Positions 1 to 5,482 of a DNA stretch of 9,297 bases are shown here, piece after piece. The first letter of the stretch is position 1. The number at the start of each line of letters is the position of its first letter. The position numbers and the translations under genes were made by a program. The notes under the pieces are model-generated. The model saw nothing but the letters and a program-made list of their open reading frames with translations. It had not been told where the DNA came from and ran no database searches. Origin of the DNA: Deltaproteobacteria bacterium (GTDB lineage Bacteria > Desulfobacterota > JAENJC01); contig JACQYJ010000009.1 in NCBI GenBank assembly GCA_016208525.1, positions 1 to 9,297 of the forward strand, given 5' to 3'.

Positions 1-33
1 CCTCGCCCTCTGGGAGAGGGAAGGGGTGAGGGG
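1..33. repeat. Palindromic intergenic repeat, partial at window edge
   Basis: Bases 1-8 (CCTCGCCC) can pair with 24-31 (GGGTGAGG) with one G-U pair, and an alternative inner pairing is CCCTCT (6-11) with AGAGGG (15-20). This C/G-rich palindrome of CCCTC and GAGGG blocks resembles interspersed repeats found between genes in many environmental bacteria. Its right arm contains AGGGG at 22-26, seven bases before the ATG at 34, so it probably serves as the ribosome binding site of the first gene. The left end may be cut by the window. Confidence 0.5.
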
Positions 34-780
34 ATGAAGTACCTGATTGTCAACGCCGATGATTTTGGTCTGTCTGTTTATATCAATGAGGGGATTATAA
101 GGGCACATAAGGCAGGAAGTGTCACCAGCGCCACTCTCATGATAAACAGGGAGTTTGCCAGGGATGCGGCAAGCCTCGCCAGAGAGAACCCGAACCTCTG
201 CGTGGGGTTGCACCTGGACCTTGATGACCTTCTGGGAAAGGATGAGACAGGTCCTGAAAGATTCGGGATGGAGAGGATGTCCCGCTTACTGAGCAACAGC
301 CGTTTTTTAAAAGAGGTGGAGGCTGAGATAGACACCCAGATAAGGAGATTTAAGAATACAGGTCTTGAACTGACCCATATAGACGGTCATCATCACCTCC
401 ATGCAATACCCGAACTCTTCCCGCTGATTGTTAACAAGATGGTTTCTTACGGGATCAAGACCATCAGGTTCTCCAGGGAGTTTGACCTGATAAAGTATCC
501 ACCCATAAGCTGGGACGAACAGTTCTTCCAGGAGATGAAGAACCTTTTGGAAAAGCACAGGATAAGGGTTGCTAATCACTTTGTCACAGGGTGGCAGCCA
601 TACGATTTAAGGAGTATTGGCGAGGGTGTTACTGAACTTATGGTCCATCCCGGCACAAAGGAGGGATGGAGGATTAAGGAGCTGGAGACCCTTGAGAGCA
701 GTGGATGGACAGATGCAGTCAAGGCCGGCGGCATAAGGCTTATATCCTTCAGGGACCTTGCGGAGATGGCGATTGATTGA
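34..780 (+). CDS. YdjC/ChbG/HpnK-family carbohydrate deacetylase
   Basis: The 248-residue product has the marks of the YdjC-like family, metal-dependent enzymes that remove acetyl groups from N-acetylated sugars. The N terminus carries NADDFG (7-12) with the Asp pair used in metal binding, followed by TSATLM (31-36). GLHLDL (58-63) provides His60, the THIDGHHHLH block (114-123) provides further metal-site histidines, and HPG (205-207) lies near the end. Length is normal for the family and no signal peptide is seen, so it should act in the cytoplasm. The ATG at 34 leads straight into the first strand and has AGGGG seven bases upstream. The next gene, a glycosyltransferase, overlaps its stop codon, which suggests a joint role in making a deacetylated amino-sugar glycan or lipid. 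HpnK of hopanoid synthesis is the closest named type I can suggest, but no other hopanoid genes are visible, so I give no symbol. Confidence 0.88.
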   Translation: MKYLIVNADDFGLSVYINEGIIRAHKAGSVTSATLMINREFARDAASLARENPNLCVGLHLDLDDLLGKDETGPERFGMERMSRLLSNSRFLKEVEAEIDTQIRRFKNTGLELTHIDGHHHLHAIPELFPLIVNKMVSYGIKTIRFSREFDLIKYPPISWDEQFFQEMKNLLEKHRIRVANHFVTGWQPYDLRSIGEGVTELMVHPGTKEGWRIKELETLESSGWTDAVKAGGIRLISFRDLAEMAID

Positions 781-1810
781 AGGCCTCAGGATACTGATAG
801 TCACGCCTGCCTACCTTCCGGATGTAACAGGTAACTCCATAACTGCCCACAGGCTCTATAAAGGATTAACGGATAAAGGGGTAGAAGTAGAAGTAGTGCG
901 GAGTGCGGAGTGCGGAATCTGGAATAAGAAGTCTTTTATTCCGCATTTAGTTCATGCCCTCCATGCCTTAAAAGGCGGTGTTCCGGCAAAAGAGACGGCA
1001 GATAGGTTGGGTGTCCCGTTTGTAGTGACTGTCACAGGGACGGACTTCAACATAGACCTTATGCAGCATTGCAGCAGCGGGGTCTCGGCAGTCCTTGACA
1101 GGGCCGCAGTAATCATTGTGTACAGCGAGCTTGCAAAAAAGGGCTTGTTGACGAAAAGCCCTTTTTTAGAAGGAAAGGTCAGAGTCATAAGGCCGTCTGT
1201 GGATATAGGCAGACCTAAGGGTGTTGGAGGCGCCCCGCCAAAAGGGTTCAATTTCCTCCTACCCTCAGGGATACGGAGCGTCAAAGACCCACTTTTTGCC
1301 GTAAGGCCGCTCGAACTGTTGCGCAGGGAATACCCTTCAATCAATCTTGCCATCGTCGGCCCCGTCCTTGATGAATCCGAATGGAAGAGGCTTTCTGAGG
1401 CCATGGAGGGAAGGGACTGGATATCTTACAGAAAGGTCGCTCACGAAGAGATGTCCGACATATATCAGGCTGCCGACGTTGTACTGAACACCTCCTTGTC
1501 GGAAGGTCTGTCAAATGCCGTTATAGAGGCTATGTATTTTGGAAAGGCTGTTATGGCCTCAGATTGTGACGGGAACAGGGCTGTCATATCGGATGGCGTG
1601 GACGGCCTGCTTTATATGAAGGGTGACGAAGGAGACTTCATGCAAAAGGCCAGATCCCTTATCCCTGACGCTGATTTTAGAGAAGGGCTTGGCAGGGCGG
1701 CCATAGATAAGGTTGCCAGGGATTATAGCCTGGCTGCCGAGATAGAAGGGCACCTCCGACTATATGGTGAGATATTGGGGAAGCCTGTTAGCAGGATAAA
1801 GAAAAAATAA
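773..1810 (+). CDS. GT4-like glycosyltransferase, resembling the GLT1D1 family
   Basis: This is a GT-B fold glycosyltransferase of about 345 residues. I place the start at TTG 773, which overlaps the upstream stop (ATTGA) and has GGAG at 762-765 seven bases away; TTG 758 is possible but its purine run lies too close. The N-terminal half has a TGN motif (19-21) followed by a helix and a GTD motif (89-91). The C-terminal half has the sugar-nucleotide domain with SGIRSVKDPLF (165-175), an AIVGP strand (193-197) and the EX7E pair Glu244/Glu252 within SEGLSNAVIEAM. TGN, GTD, the GIRSVKDP loop and SEGLSNAVIEAM with GN-AVISDGVDGLL all match the layout of human GLT1D1 and related bacterial proteins as I remember them. 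Donor and acceptor are unknown. Coupling to the deacetylase suggests both act on one glycan. Low-complexity repeats lie in its early part (881-917). Confidence 0.85.
   Translation: MIEGLRILIVTPAYLPDVTGNSITAHRLYKGLTDKGVEVEVVRSAECGIWNKKSFIPHLVHALHALKGGVPAKETADRLGVPFVVTVTGTDFNIDLMQHCSSGVSAVLDRAAVIIVYSELAKKGLLTKSPFLEGKVRVIRPSVDIGRPKGVGGAPPKGFNFLLPSGIRSVKDPLFAVRPLELLRREYPSINLAIVGPVLDESEWKRLSEAMEGRDWISYRKVAHEEMSDIYQAADVVLNTSLSEGLSNAVIEAMYFGKAVMASDCDGNRAVISDGVDGLLYMKGDEGDFMQKARSLIPDADFREGLGRAAIDKVARDYSLAAEIEGHLRLYGEILGKPVSRIKKK
881..917 (+). repeat. Tandem low-complexity repeats inside the glycosyltransferase gene
   Basis: GTAGAA occurs twice (881-886, 887-892) followed by GTAG, then the heptamer TGCGGAG at 897-903 and 904-910 with a third copy TGCGGAA at 911-917. 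The reading frame stays open through them (EVEVVRSAECGIW). The units are 6 and 7 bp, so changes in the heptamer copy number would shift the frame. Confidence 0.75.
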
Positions 1811-1835
1811 GAGTTACTGCTTCGAGCAAACCCTA

Positions 1836-1864
1836 TTTCCTTTCACGCATTTTCTTAGTATAAT
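1836..1864 (+). promoter_or_regulatory. Candidate sigma-70 promoter for clpS, giving a nearly leaderless mRNA
   Basis: A perfect TATAAT lies at 1859-1864. A weak -35 candidate, TTTCCT at 1836-1841, matches three of six consensus bases at 17 bp spacing. The expected start of transcription, about seven bases after the -10, falls at 1870-1872, right at the clpS ATG (1873). The hexamer is clear; the weak -35 and the lack of other evidence limit confidence. Confidence 0.5.
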
Positions 1865-1872
1865 ACAAAAAA

Positions 1873-2184
1873 ATGGATAGCAAGCATAAGACAATTCAGG
1901 GAACGCAGGAAAAGGCCGGGCAGAAGACCAGGAAGCCATCATATTACGGCGTCTTCCTGTTGAATGACGACTACACGACCATGTATTTTGTGGTGCATGT
2001 CCTTGAAATGGTCTTTCATAAGTCACCAGTTGAGGCTACCCAGATAATGTTGCATGTACATAATAAAGGTAAGGGTCTGGCAGGTGTATTTACGAGGGAT
2101 ATTGCGGAGACAAAGGTGGATAAGGTGCACAGGCTTGCAGAGGCGCATGCTTTCCCACTGAAATGCAAAATGGACAAGATATGA
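1873..2184 (+). CDS. clpS: ATP-dependent Clp protease adaptor ClpS
   Basis: The 103-residue product is a full ClpS, the cytoplasmic adaptor that binds N-degron substrates and delivers them to the ClpA unfoldase. The core starts at about residue 22 and holds the LLNDDYTTM segment (29-37), where Asn31, Asp32 and Met37 correspond to substrate-pocket residues of E. coli ClpS, then IMLHVHNKGKG (58-68) with Met59 and His63 equivalent to the pocket residues Met62 and His66, and GVFTRDIAETKV (71-82). Residue 38 is Tyr where Glu is usual. The ATG at 1873 is forced: an in-frame TAA lies at 1861-1863 and no other standard start precedes the core. There is no Shine-Dalgarno sequence, and a TATAAT ends only eight bases before the ATG, so translation is probably leaderless. 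Its stop overlaps the clpA start by 4 bp (ATGA), the usual arrangement for this functional pair. Confidence 0.95.
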   Translation: MDSKHKTIQGTQEKAGQKTRKPSYYGVFLLNDDYTTMYFVVHVLEMVFHKSPVEATQIMLHVHNKGKGLAGVFTRDIAETKVDKVHRLAEAHAFPLKCKMDKI

Positions 2185-3491
2185 TTAATAAGGAACTGGA
2201 GCTTATAATTGAGGCCACAATAATTGATGCCAGGGTCAGGCATCATGAATACCTGACTGTTGAACATCTCCTGTATGCCGTTCTTCACGATGCACTGGGG
2301 GTAAACATCATTGTGAATTGCGGCGGGGATGTGTCCGGCATAAAATCCGCCATAGAGGATTATTTCCGTAAAAATGTTCCTCTTGTTAGGGATAAGTCAG
2401 GGGTTTATCCGGAGGAGACGATCGGGTTCCAGAGGGTAATCCAGGTGGCATTGAACCATGTCCGTTCCTCCAACAAGGCAGAGGCGGATTCCGGGGATAT
2501 CCTGGTCGCCATATTCCTGGAGGATGGTTCCCACGCTGTCCATATACTGGAAATGGAAGGGATAACACGGCTGGATGTCCTTAACTACCTTTCCCACGGC
2601 GTATCCAAGGCATCCAATGTTGAAAAGAGAGATGCCGAAGGCGAGGAGGATTCTGTCCCCCGTGAGGAGAAAGGCAGCGGTTCCCCTGACCCGCTCAGGC
2701 TCTTTACTGTAGACCTGGTTGAAAAAGCGGCCTCGAAAGGTATTGACCCACTTGTGGGCAGAGGCGTTGAGGTGGAGCGGACAATCCAGGTGCTGGGGAG
2801 GAGGAGGAAGAACAATGTAGTCCTTGTTGGTGAACCTGGGGTAGGGAAGACTGCCATAGTGGAAGGACTGGCCCTCAAGATACACAGGGGTCAGGTCCCG
2901 GAAGCTTTAAAAAAGACGAAGGTATATTCCCTTGATATGGGCTCCCTGATTGCAGGGACCAGGTTCAGGGGTGATTTTGAGGCAAGGTTGAAGTCTACCA
3001 TCAAGGCGTTGGAAAAGATACCTGGGGCCATCCTGTTCATAGATGAGATACACACCATTGTCGGGGCAGGGGCTGTAAGCGGCGGGTCCATGGATGCATC
3101 GAACATCCTTAAACCGGCGCTTAATTCCGGGGCCATCCGCTGCATCGGCGCAAGCACATACGAGGAGTACAGGAACCACTTTGAAAAGGACCGGGCGCTG
3201 TCGAGAAGATTCCAGAAGATAGATGTGCATGAACCTGACGTAGATGAAGCCTTCCGTATCCTCGAAGGCCTGAAGACCCATTACGAGGATTTCCACGGAG
3301 TAAAGTATACTACGGCTGCGTTGAAGGCTGCAGTCGTTCTCTCCTCAAAATATATAAACGACAGGCATCTACCTGACAAGGCCATTGACGTTATTGACGA
3401 GGCAGGGGCAGTATTCAAGCTGTGGGAACATAAGAGGATGAGCATCGGCGTTCCTGAGATAGAAAGCCCATCGGTTCTTTCCTTTTTTTAG
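2181..3491 (+). CDS. clpA: ClpA, N-terminal part (N domain and D1 ATPase), truncated by an internal deletion
   Basis: This is the first part of the ClpA unfoldase, the ring ATPase that feeds proteins into ClpP. I choose ATG 2181, which overlaps the clpS stop as ATGA, has GGA at 2172-2174 and gives the family-typical start MINKELEL; an in-frame ATG at 2163 would add six residues. Residues 1-140 form the ClpS-binding N domain with its two helical repeats. D1 follows: DPLVGR (189-194), Walker A GEPGVGKT (217-224), pore loop around 265, Walker B ILFIDE (284-289), sensor-1 GAST (323-326), arginine fingers in RALSRRF (338-344) and DRHLPDKAIDVIDEAGA (394-410). Family similarity stops after PEIE near residue 428, the last residues being out-of-frame reading into a TAG. 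The product would be 436 residues against about 750-760 for the family. It might keep ClpS binding and D1 ATPase but lacks D2 and the ClpP contact. Confidence 0.85.
   Translation: MINKELELIIEATIIDARVRHHEYLTVEHLLYAVLHDALGVNIIVNCGGDVSGIKSAIEDYFRKNVPLVRDKSGVYPEETIGFQRVIQVALNHVRSSNKAEADSGDILVAIFLEDGSHAVHILEMEGITRLDVLNYLSHGVSKASNVEKRDAEGEEDSVPREEKGSGSPDPLRLFTVDLVEKAASKGIDPLVGRGVEVERTIQVLGRRRKNNVVLVGEPGVGKTAIVEGLALKIHRGQVPEALKKTKVYSLDMGSLIAGTRFRGDFEARLKSTIKALEKIPGAILFIDEIHTIVGAGAVSGGSMDASNILKPALNSGAIRCIGASTYEEYRNHFEKDRALSRRFQKIDVHEPDVDEAFRILEGLKTHYEDFHGVKYTTAALKAAVVLSSKYINDRHLPDKAIDVIDEAGAVFKLWEHKRMSIGVPEIESPSVLSFF
3461..3466 (+). other. Deletion and frame-change junction inside clpA
   Basis: Upstream of this point the clpA frame reads PEIE; from 3464 another frame reads KPIGSFLFLGPTGVGKTE, the conserved D2 Walker A region. 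In E. coli ClpA about 58 residues lie between the equivalent points, including the VFGQ motif that opens D2. Returning to frame needs a missing length of 3n+1 bases, so about 175 bp has been lost. The conserved KPIGSF already lies in the downstream frame before the seven-T run (3483-3489), so an error in that run does not explain the break. The locus 2181-4249 as a whole should be read as a broken clpA unless resequencing restores the segment. Confidence 0.8.
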
Positions 3492-3538
3492 GTCCTACAG
3501 GAGTCGGGAAGACCGAGGTCTCAAAACAATTATCCAAT

Positions 3539-4249
3539 GTGCTTGGTATAAAGTTTATCAGGTTCGACATGAGCGAATATATGGAGAAGCATGCAGTGGC
3601 AAGACTGATAGGGGCACCTCCGGGGTATGTGGGATTTGACCAGGGAGGGCTCCTGACCGATGCTGTTCGGAAGAACCCTTACAGCGTCCTGCTATTGGAT
3701 GAGATAGAAAAGGCCCATCCCGACATATTCAATGTCCTTCTCCAGGTCATGGATTATGCAACCCTTACGGACAACAGCGGGAAGAAGGCAGATTTCAGGA
3801 ATGTCATCCTTATCATGACCTCCAATGCAGGGGCAAGGGAGATGGGGAAGCAGACCCCTGGTTTTGGTGAAAGAGGAGAGGATGCGCAGGGTAAAGGGAT
3901 GACTGCCTTAAAGGAGTTCTTCACCCCGGAATTTAGGAACCGCCTCGATTCCACGATCTTCTTCAATCCTCTGACGCCCGAGATAATGCAGAAGGTGGTT
4001 GACAAATATATTTCCGAGTTTCAGCAGTCCATCAAGCCCAGGAAGGTCTCTCTTACCATTTCCGATGATGCCGGAAAATGGCTGGCTGAAAAGGGGTATG
4101 ATCCGACCTTCGGCGCCCGCCCCCTCTCAAGGCTCATACAGAGAGAGATCAAGGACGCCCTCTCCGATGAGGTGCTCTTTGGCAAGCTGAAGAAGGGTGG
4201 GAAGGTGGAGATCGGCCTGAAGGAAGGGAAATTGAGCTTCAGTTATTGA
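3539..4249 (+). CDS. clpA: ClpA, C-terminal part (D2 ATPase), separated from its start
   Basis: ClpA similarity in this frame begins at 3464 (KPIGSF), includes the D2 Walker A GPTGVGKT (3491-3514), and runs to the stop at 4249. The first possible start, GTG 3539, falls after the Walker A and has no good ribosome binding site, so this part is unlikely to be made as a working protein. Recognisable parts are FDMSEYMEKHAVARLIGAPP, the pore-loop segment GYVGFDQGG, Walker B LLLDEIEKAHPD, sensor-1 TSNAG, the arginine-finger region FTPEFRNRLD and the C-terminal GARPLSRLIQ block. The loop that normally carries the ClpP-binding tripeptide (IGL, IGF or LGF in relatives) reads PGF at 3857-3865. The reading frame shows no other damage, so the break is either recent or an assembly error. 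Confidence 0.75.
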   Translation: MLGIKFIRFDMSEYMEKHAVARLIGAPPGYVGFDQGGLLTDAVRKNPYSVLLLDEIEKAHPDIFNVLLQVMDYATLTDNSGKKADFRNVILIMTSNAGAREMGKQTPGFGERGEDAQGKGMTALKEFFTPEFRNRLDSTIFFNPLTPEIMQKVVDKYISEFQQSIKPRKVSLTISDDAGKWLAEKGYDPTFGARPLSRLIQREIKDALSDEVLFGKLKKGGKVEIGLKEGKLSFSY

Positions 4250-4733
4250 TGTGAGGCGGCATTTAGCACTGGCGACCCCCTTCTCTTTCGCTTTTTTGTC
4301 ATTTAAGCAATTTCCCTCAGCCTCTGAGCGGAGTTGAAGAGAATCAGCAAAATAATCAATCTTATAACTCACTACTAAGGAAATTACAATAGTTTAAAGA
4401 AGATAATTATGGGGACCTTCAGTGGCACCTCCTGGGTTAAGATTAGTCTCTTTTCCCTATAATACCCGGTTACCAACATGCCGGGTAGGCGCCTTTTTAT
4501 GATTATCAGACTTGAAAATGTCCCCCTATTCTTCCCCTATTGTTCAAGCCTCCAAGCACCATAGAATGGGAATAACTGTTTAACCTACATATTGTAGTTA
4601 TTTTTTTATGTTACACTATATATGGTGGTTGTGGGACTAAATCAATGAATTTAACAGGAGAACCTGAAAAAAAGTTTTTGAAACAATTTTTTTGTTTGGT
4701 ACATTATAGATACAATAAACTATAACCTAAAAA
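4250..4733. other. AT-rich intergenic stretch without a supported gene
   Basis: No coding region can be defended here on either strand. The stretch contains a hairpin with a following T run (4463-4498, listed separately). On the minus strand an AGGAGG (complement of 4428-4433) stands five bases before a CTG at 4422 that opens only 12 codons. Long A and T runs lie around 4600-4700. It may be the relic of a lost insertion, but nothing recognisable remains. Confidence 0.5.
4463..4498 (+). terminator. Possible intrinsic terminator hairpin
   Basis: TACCCGG (4463-4469) and CCGGGTA (4481-4487) form a perfect 7-bp stem with an 11-base loop. Six bases (GGCGCC) separate the stem from a run of five T (4494-4498), which is looser than a standard terminator. 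It lies 214 bp after the clpA stop. It could instead be a structured element of a lost insertion on the other strand. Confidence 0.35.
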
Positions 4734-4939
4734 CTGCAAACCACAGAGAACACAGAGACGTTTTTTGGGGATAAAAACCTTTTAAAACCCTTTACTTCTC
4801 TGTGTTCTCATACTTTAGATTTAAAAATTATTGAGCTTTTAAAAAGTCACCTTTTGAGTGCATGGAGAAGAGATTTAAAACAAGGGTTTGCCAGTGGCAT
4901 TAAAGGGTTTCCTCAGTGTGCTCTGTGGTTCGATTGCAG
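4734..4939. repeat. Nested inverted-repeat element
   Basis: The outer arms are CTGCAA at 4734-4739 with TTGCAG at 4934-4939, and AACCACAGAG at 4739-4748 with CTCTGTGGTT at 4921-4930. An inner perfect 13-bp pair joins 4746-4758 to 4797-4809, so the AGAACACAGAG motif can pair with either of two inverted copies. A further 10-bp pair is AAACCCTTTA (4785-4794) with TAAAGGGTTT (4901-4910). The AACCACAGAG...ACACAGAG motif is a kind of interspersed repeat I have seen in many environmental genomes. No transposase is present, so if mobile it would be non-autonomous. Confidence 0.7.
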
Positions 4940-4947
4940 GATTTAGG

Positions 4948-4953
4948 TATAAA
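4948..4953 (+). promoter_or_regulatory. Candidate -10 element for the riboswitch transcript
   Basis: TATAAA lies 26 bases before the riboswitch closing stem, so transcription would begin near 4959-4961, at the foot of a small hairpin (GATCGG 4959-4964, loop TCAG, CCGATC 4969-4974). No good -35 element is seen at the right distance; that position falls in the right end of the inverted-repeat element. This is inferred mainly from the need for a start upstream of the aptamer. Confidence 0.35.
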
Positions 4954-4973
4954 TTAAAGATCGGTCAGCCGAT

Positions 4974-5063
4974 CCTTTGCCCAGAGCAAAACCCGAGAAA
5001 CCGGGTGACGCAGAGTCCCGAGGTTAAATCCCTAAAGGACATGCCAGTCGAGCCGCCAAAGGA
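4974..5063 (+). promoter_or_regulatory. GEMM-I cyclic dinucleotide riboswitch with A at position 20 (cGAMP-type)
   Basis: The aptamer follows the GEMM-I plan. P1 pairs TCCTTTG (4973-4979) with CAAAGGA (5057-5063). The core strand is GCCCAGAGCAAA (4979-4990). P2 pairs ACCCG (4991-4995) with CGGGT (5002-5006), an A-C mismatch, and a GAAA tetraloop (4997-5000). GACGCA follows (5007-5012); its last A matches the A47 that stacks between the ligand bases of Vc2. P3 pairs CGAGG (5019-5023) with CC and TCG (5044-5050, AG bulged), then an internal loop TTAAA/CATG as tetraloop receptor and a TCC/GGA tip. The end GCCAGTCGAGCCGCC matches the consensus 3' strand, with C5056 as the C92 equivalent. Counting from G14 (4979), the G20 equivalent is A4985, as in aptamers that prefer 3',3'-cGAMP. 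The following terminator makes it a transcriptional switch for the gene at 5108. The class is secure; the ligand is inferred. Confidence 0.88.
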
Positions 5064-5094
5064 ATAAAACCTTTGGCGGCTTTTTTTATTTTTT
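5051..5094 (+). terminator. Intrinsic terminator of the riboswitch expression platform
   Basis: AGCCGCCAAAGG (5051-5062) and CCTTTGGCGGCT (5070-5081) form a perfect 12-bp stem with loop AATAAAA, followed by TTTTTTTATTTTTT (5081-5094). Its left arm shares 5056-5062 with the riboswitch: C5056 is the predicted ligand contact and 5057-5062 are the 3' strand of P1. Aptamer closure and terminator are therefore mutually exclusive, which predicts read-through when ligand is bound. Confidence 0.93.
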
Positions 5095-5107
5095 AGGGGA
5101 AGATAGC

Positions 5108-5419
5108 ATGAGGCAGTTACGCTATAATGGGGAGGAGCTTAGAAGGATTAGAAATTCAGAAGGGATAGAGCTCACAGCAATAGCAGAGATAACGAGGATA
5201 TCTAAACGTTATCTTGAGTATATAGAAGGTGACAATTACAGCTATCTGCCGGCGATTCCTTACTTGAAGGGGTATCTTGGGCAGTATGCAATCTGCCTGA
5301 AACTTGATCCCGATGAGGTCTGCATCTGCTATTTAGGATATTTCATGGAGTGGCTCAACCACCGTCCTTCTGAAAAATCATCTCTTGAACAACGTGAAGA
5401 TGTTGCAATGGCTCGATAG
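5108..5419 (+). CDS. Small RodZ-type helix-turn-helix (HTH_25) protein
   Basis: The 103-residue product is almost wholly one HTH_25 domain, the cytoplasmic helix-turn-helix found at the N terminus of the cell-shape protein RodZ and in some DnaJ-linked proteins. Typical pieces are GEELRRIRNSEGIELTAIAE (8-27), TRISKRYLEYIEGDNYSYLP (29-48), then YLKGYLGQYA and LDPDEV. There is no transmembrane segment or periplasmic domain, so it is not a full RodZ; a role as a protein-interaction module or small regulator are both possible. The start is clear: AGGGGA at 5095-5100 lies seven bases before the ATG, directly after the riboswitch terminator, so expression should depend on read-through. The last ten or so residues overlap an unusual GC-rich segment that reads as a PAS fragment on the other strand, so the native C terminus may have been longer or different. 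Confidence 0.78.
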   Translation: MRQLRYNGEELRRIRNSEGIELTAIAEITRISKRYLEYIEGDNYSYLPAIPYLKGYLGQYAICLKLDPDEVCICYLGYFMEWLNHRPSEKSSLEQREDVAMAR

Positions 5420-5425
5420 GCGCGT

Positions 5426-5482
5426 TGCCTCCGCTTCAGAGTAGCCAAAAATCTTCGCCGCGCCCTGGCTCCAGGTCATAAT
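5426..5482 (-). pseudogene. PAS-domain gene fragment in antisense orientation
   Basis: Read on the minus strand, these bases give IMTWSQGAAKIFGYSEAEA, which fits the conserved PAS pattern of a Trp, a GA pair, a Phe-Gly-Tyr-Ser turn and acidic residues. The similarity may continue weakly to about 5393 (SSHCNIFT). No start, no full PAS domain and no partner kinase or cyclase domain are present. The segment is about 60% G+C by my count over 5420-5487, higher than its surroundings. It lies between the HTH gene and the peptidase and seems to have displaced the peptidase's native 5' end. Chance similarity of a short antisense frame cannot be excluded. Confidence 0.5.

Noticed and set aside
3483..3489. 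Seven-T run at the clpA frame break as a sequencing error or programmed frameshift site
   Set aside because: The conserved KPIGSF of the downstream frame lies before the run, and about 58 family residues are missing, so one slipped base cannot explain the break.
4421..4440. TGGCAC as a sigma-54 promoter -24 element
   Set aside because: The matching TTGC -12 element is absent at the required spacing.
4645..4725. 26-codon frame starting MNLTGEPEKK
   Set aside because: No good ribosome binding site, no recognisable family, and a very AT-rich sequence; not distinguishable from chance.
4734..4939. CRISPR-like array from the recurring ACACAGAG motifs
   Set aside because: Copies are inverted, unevenly spaced and few; no direct repeats with spacers and no cas genes.
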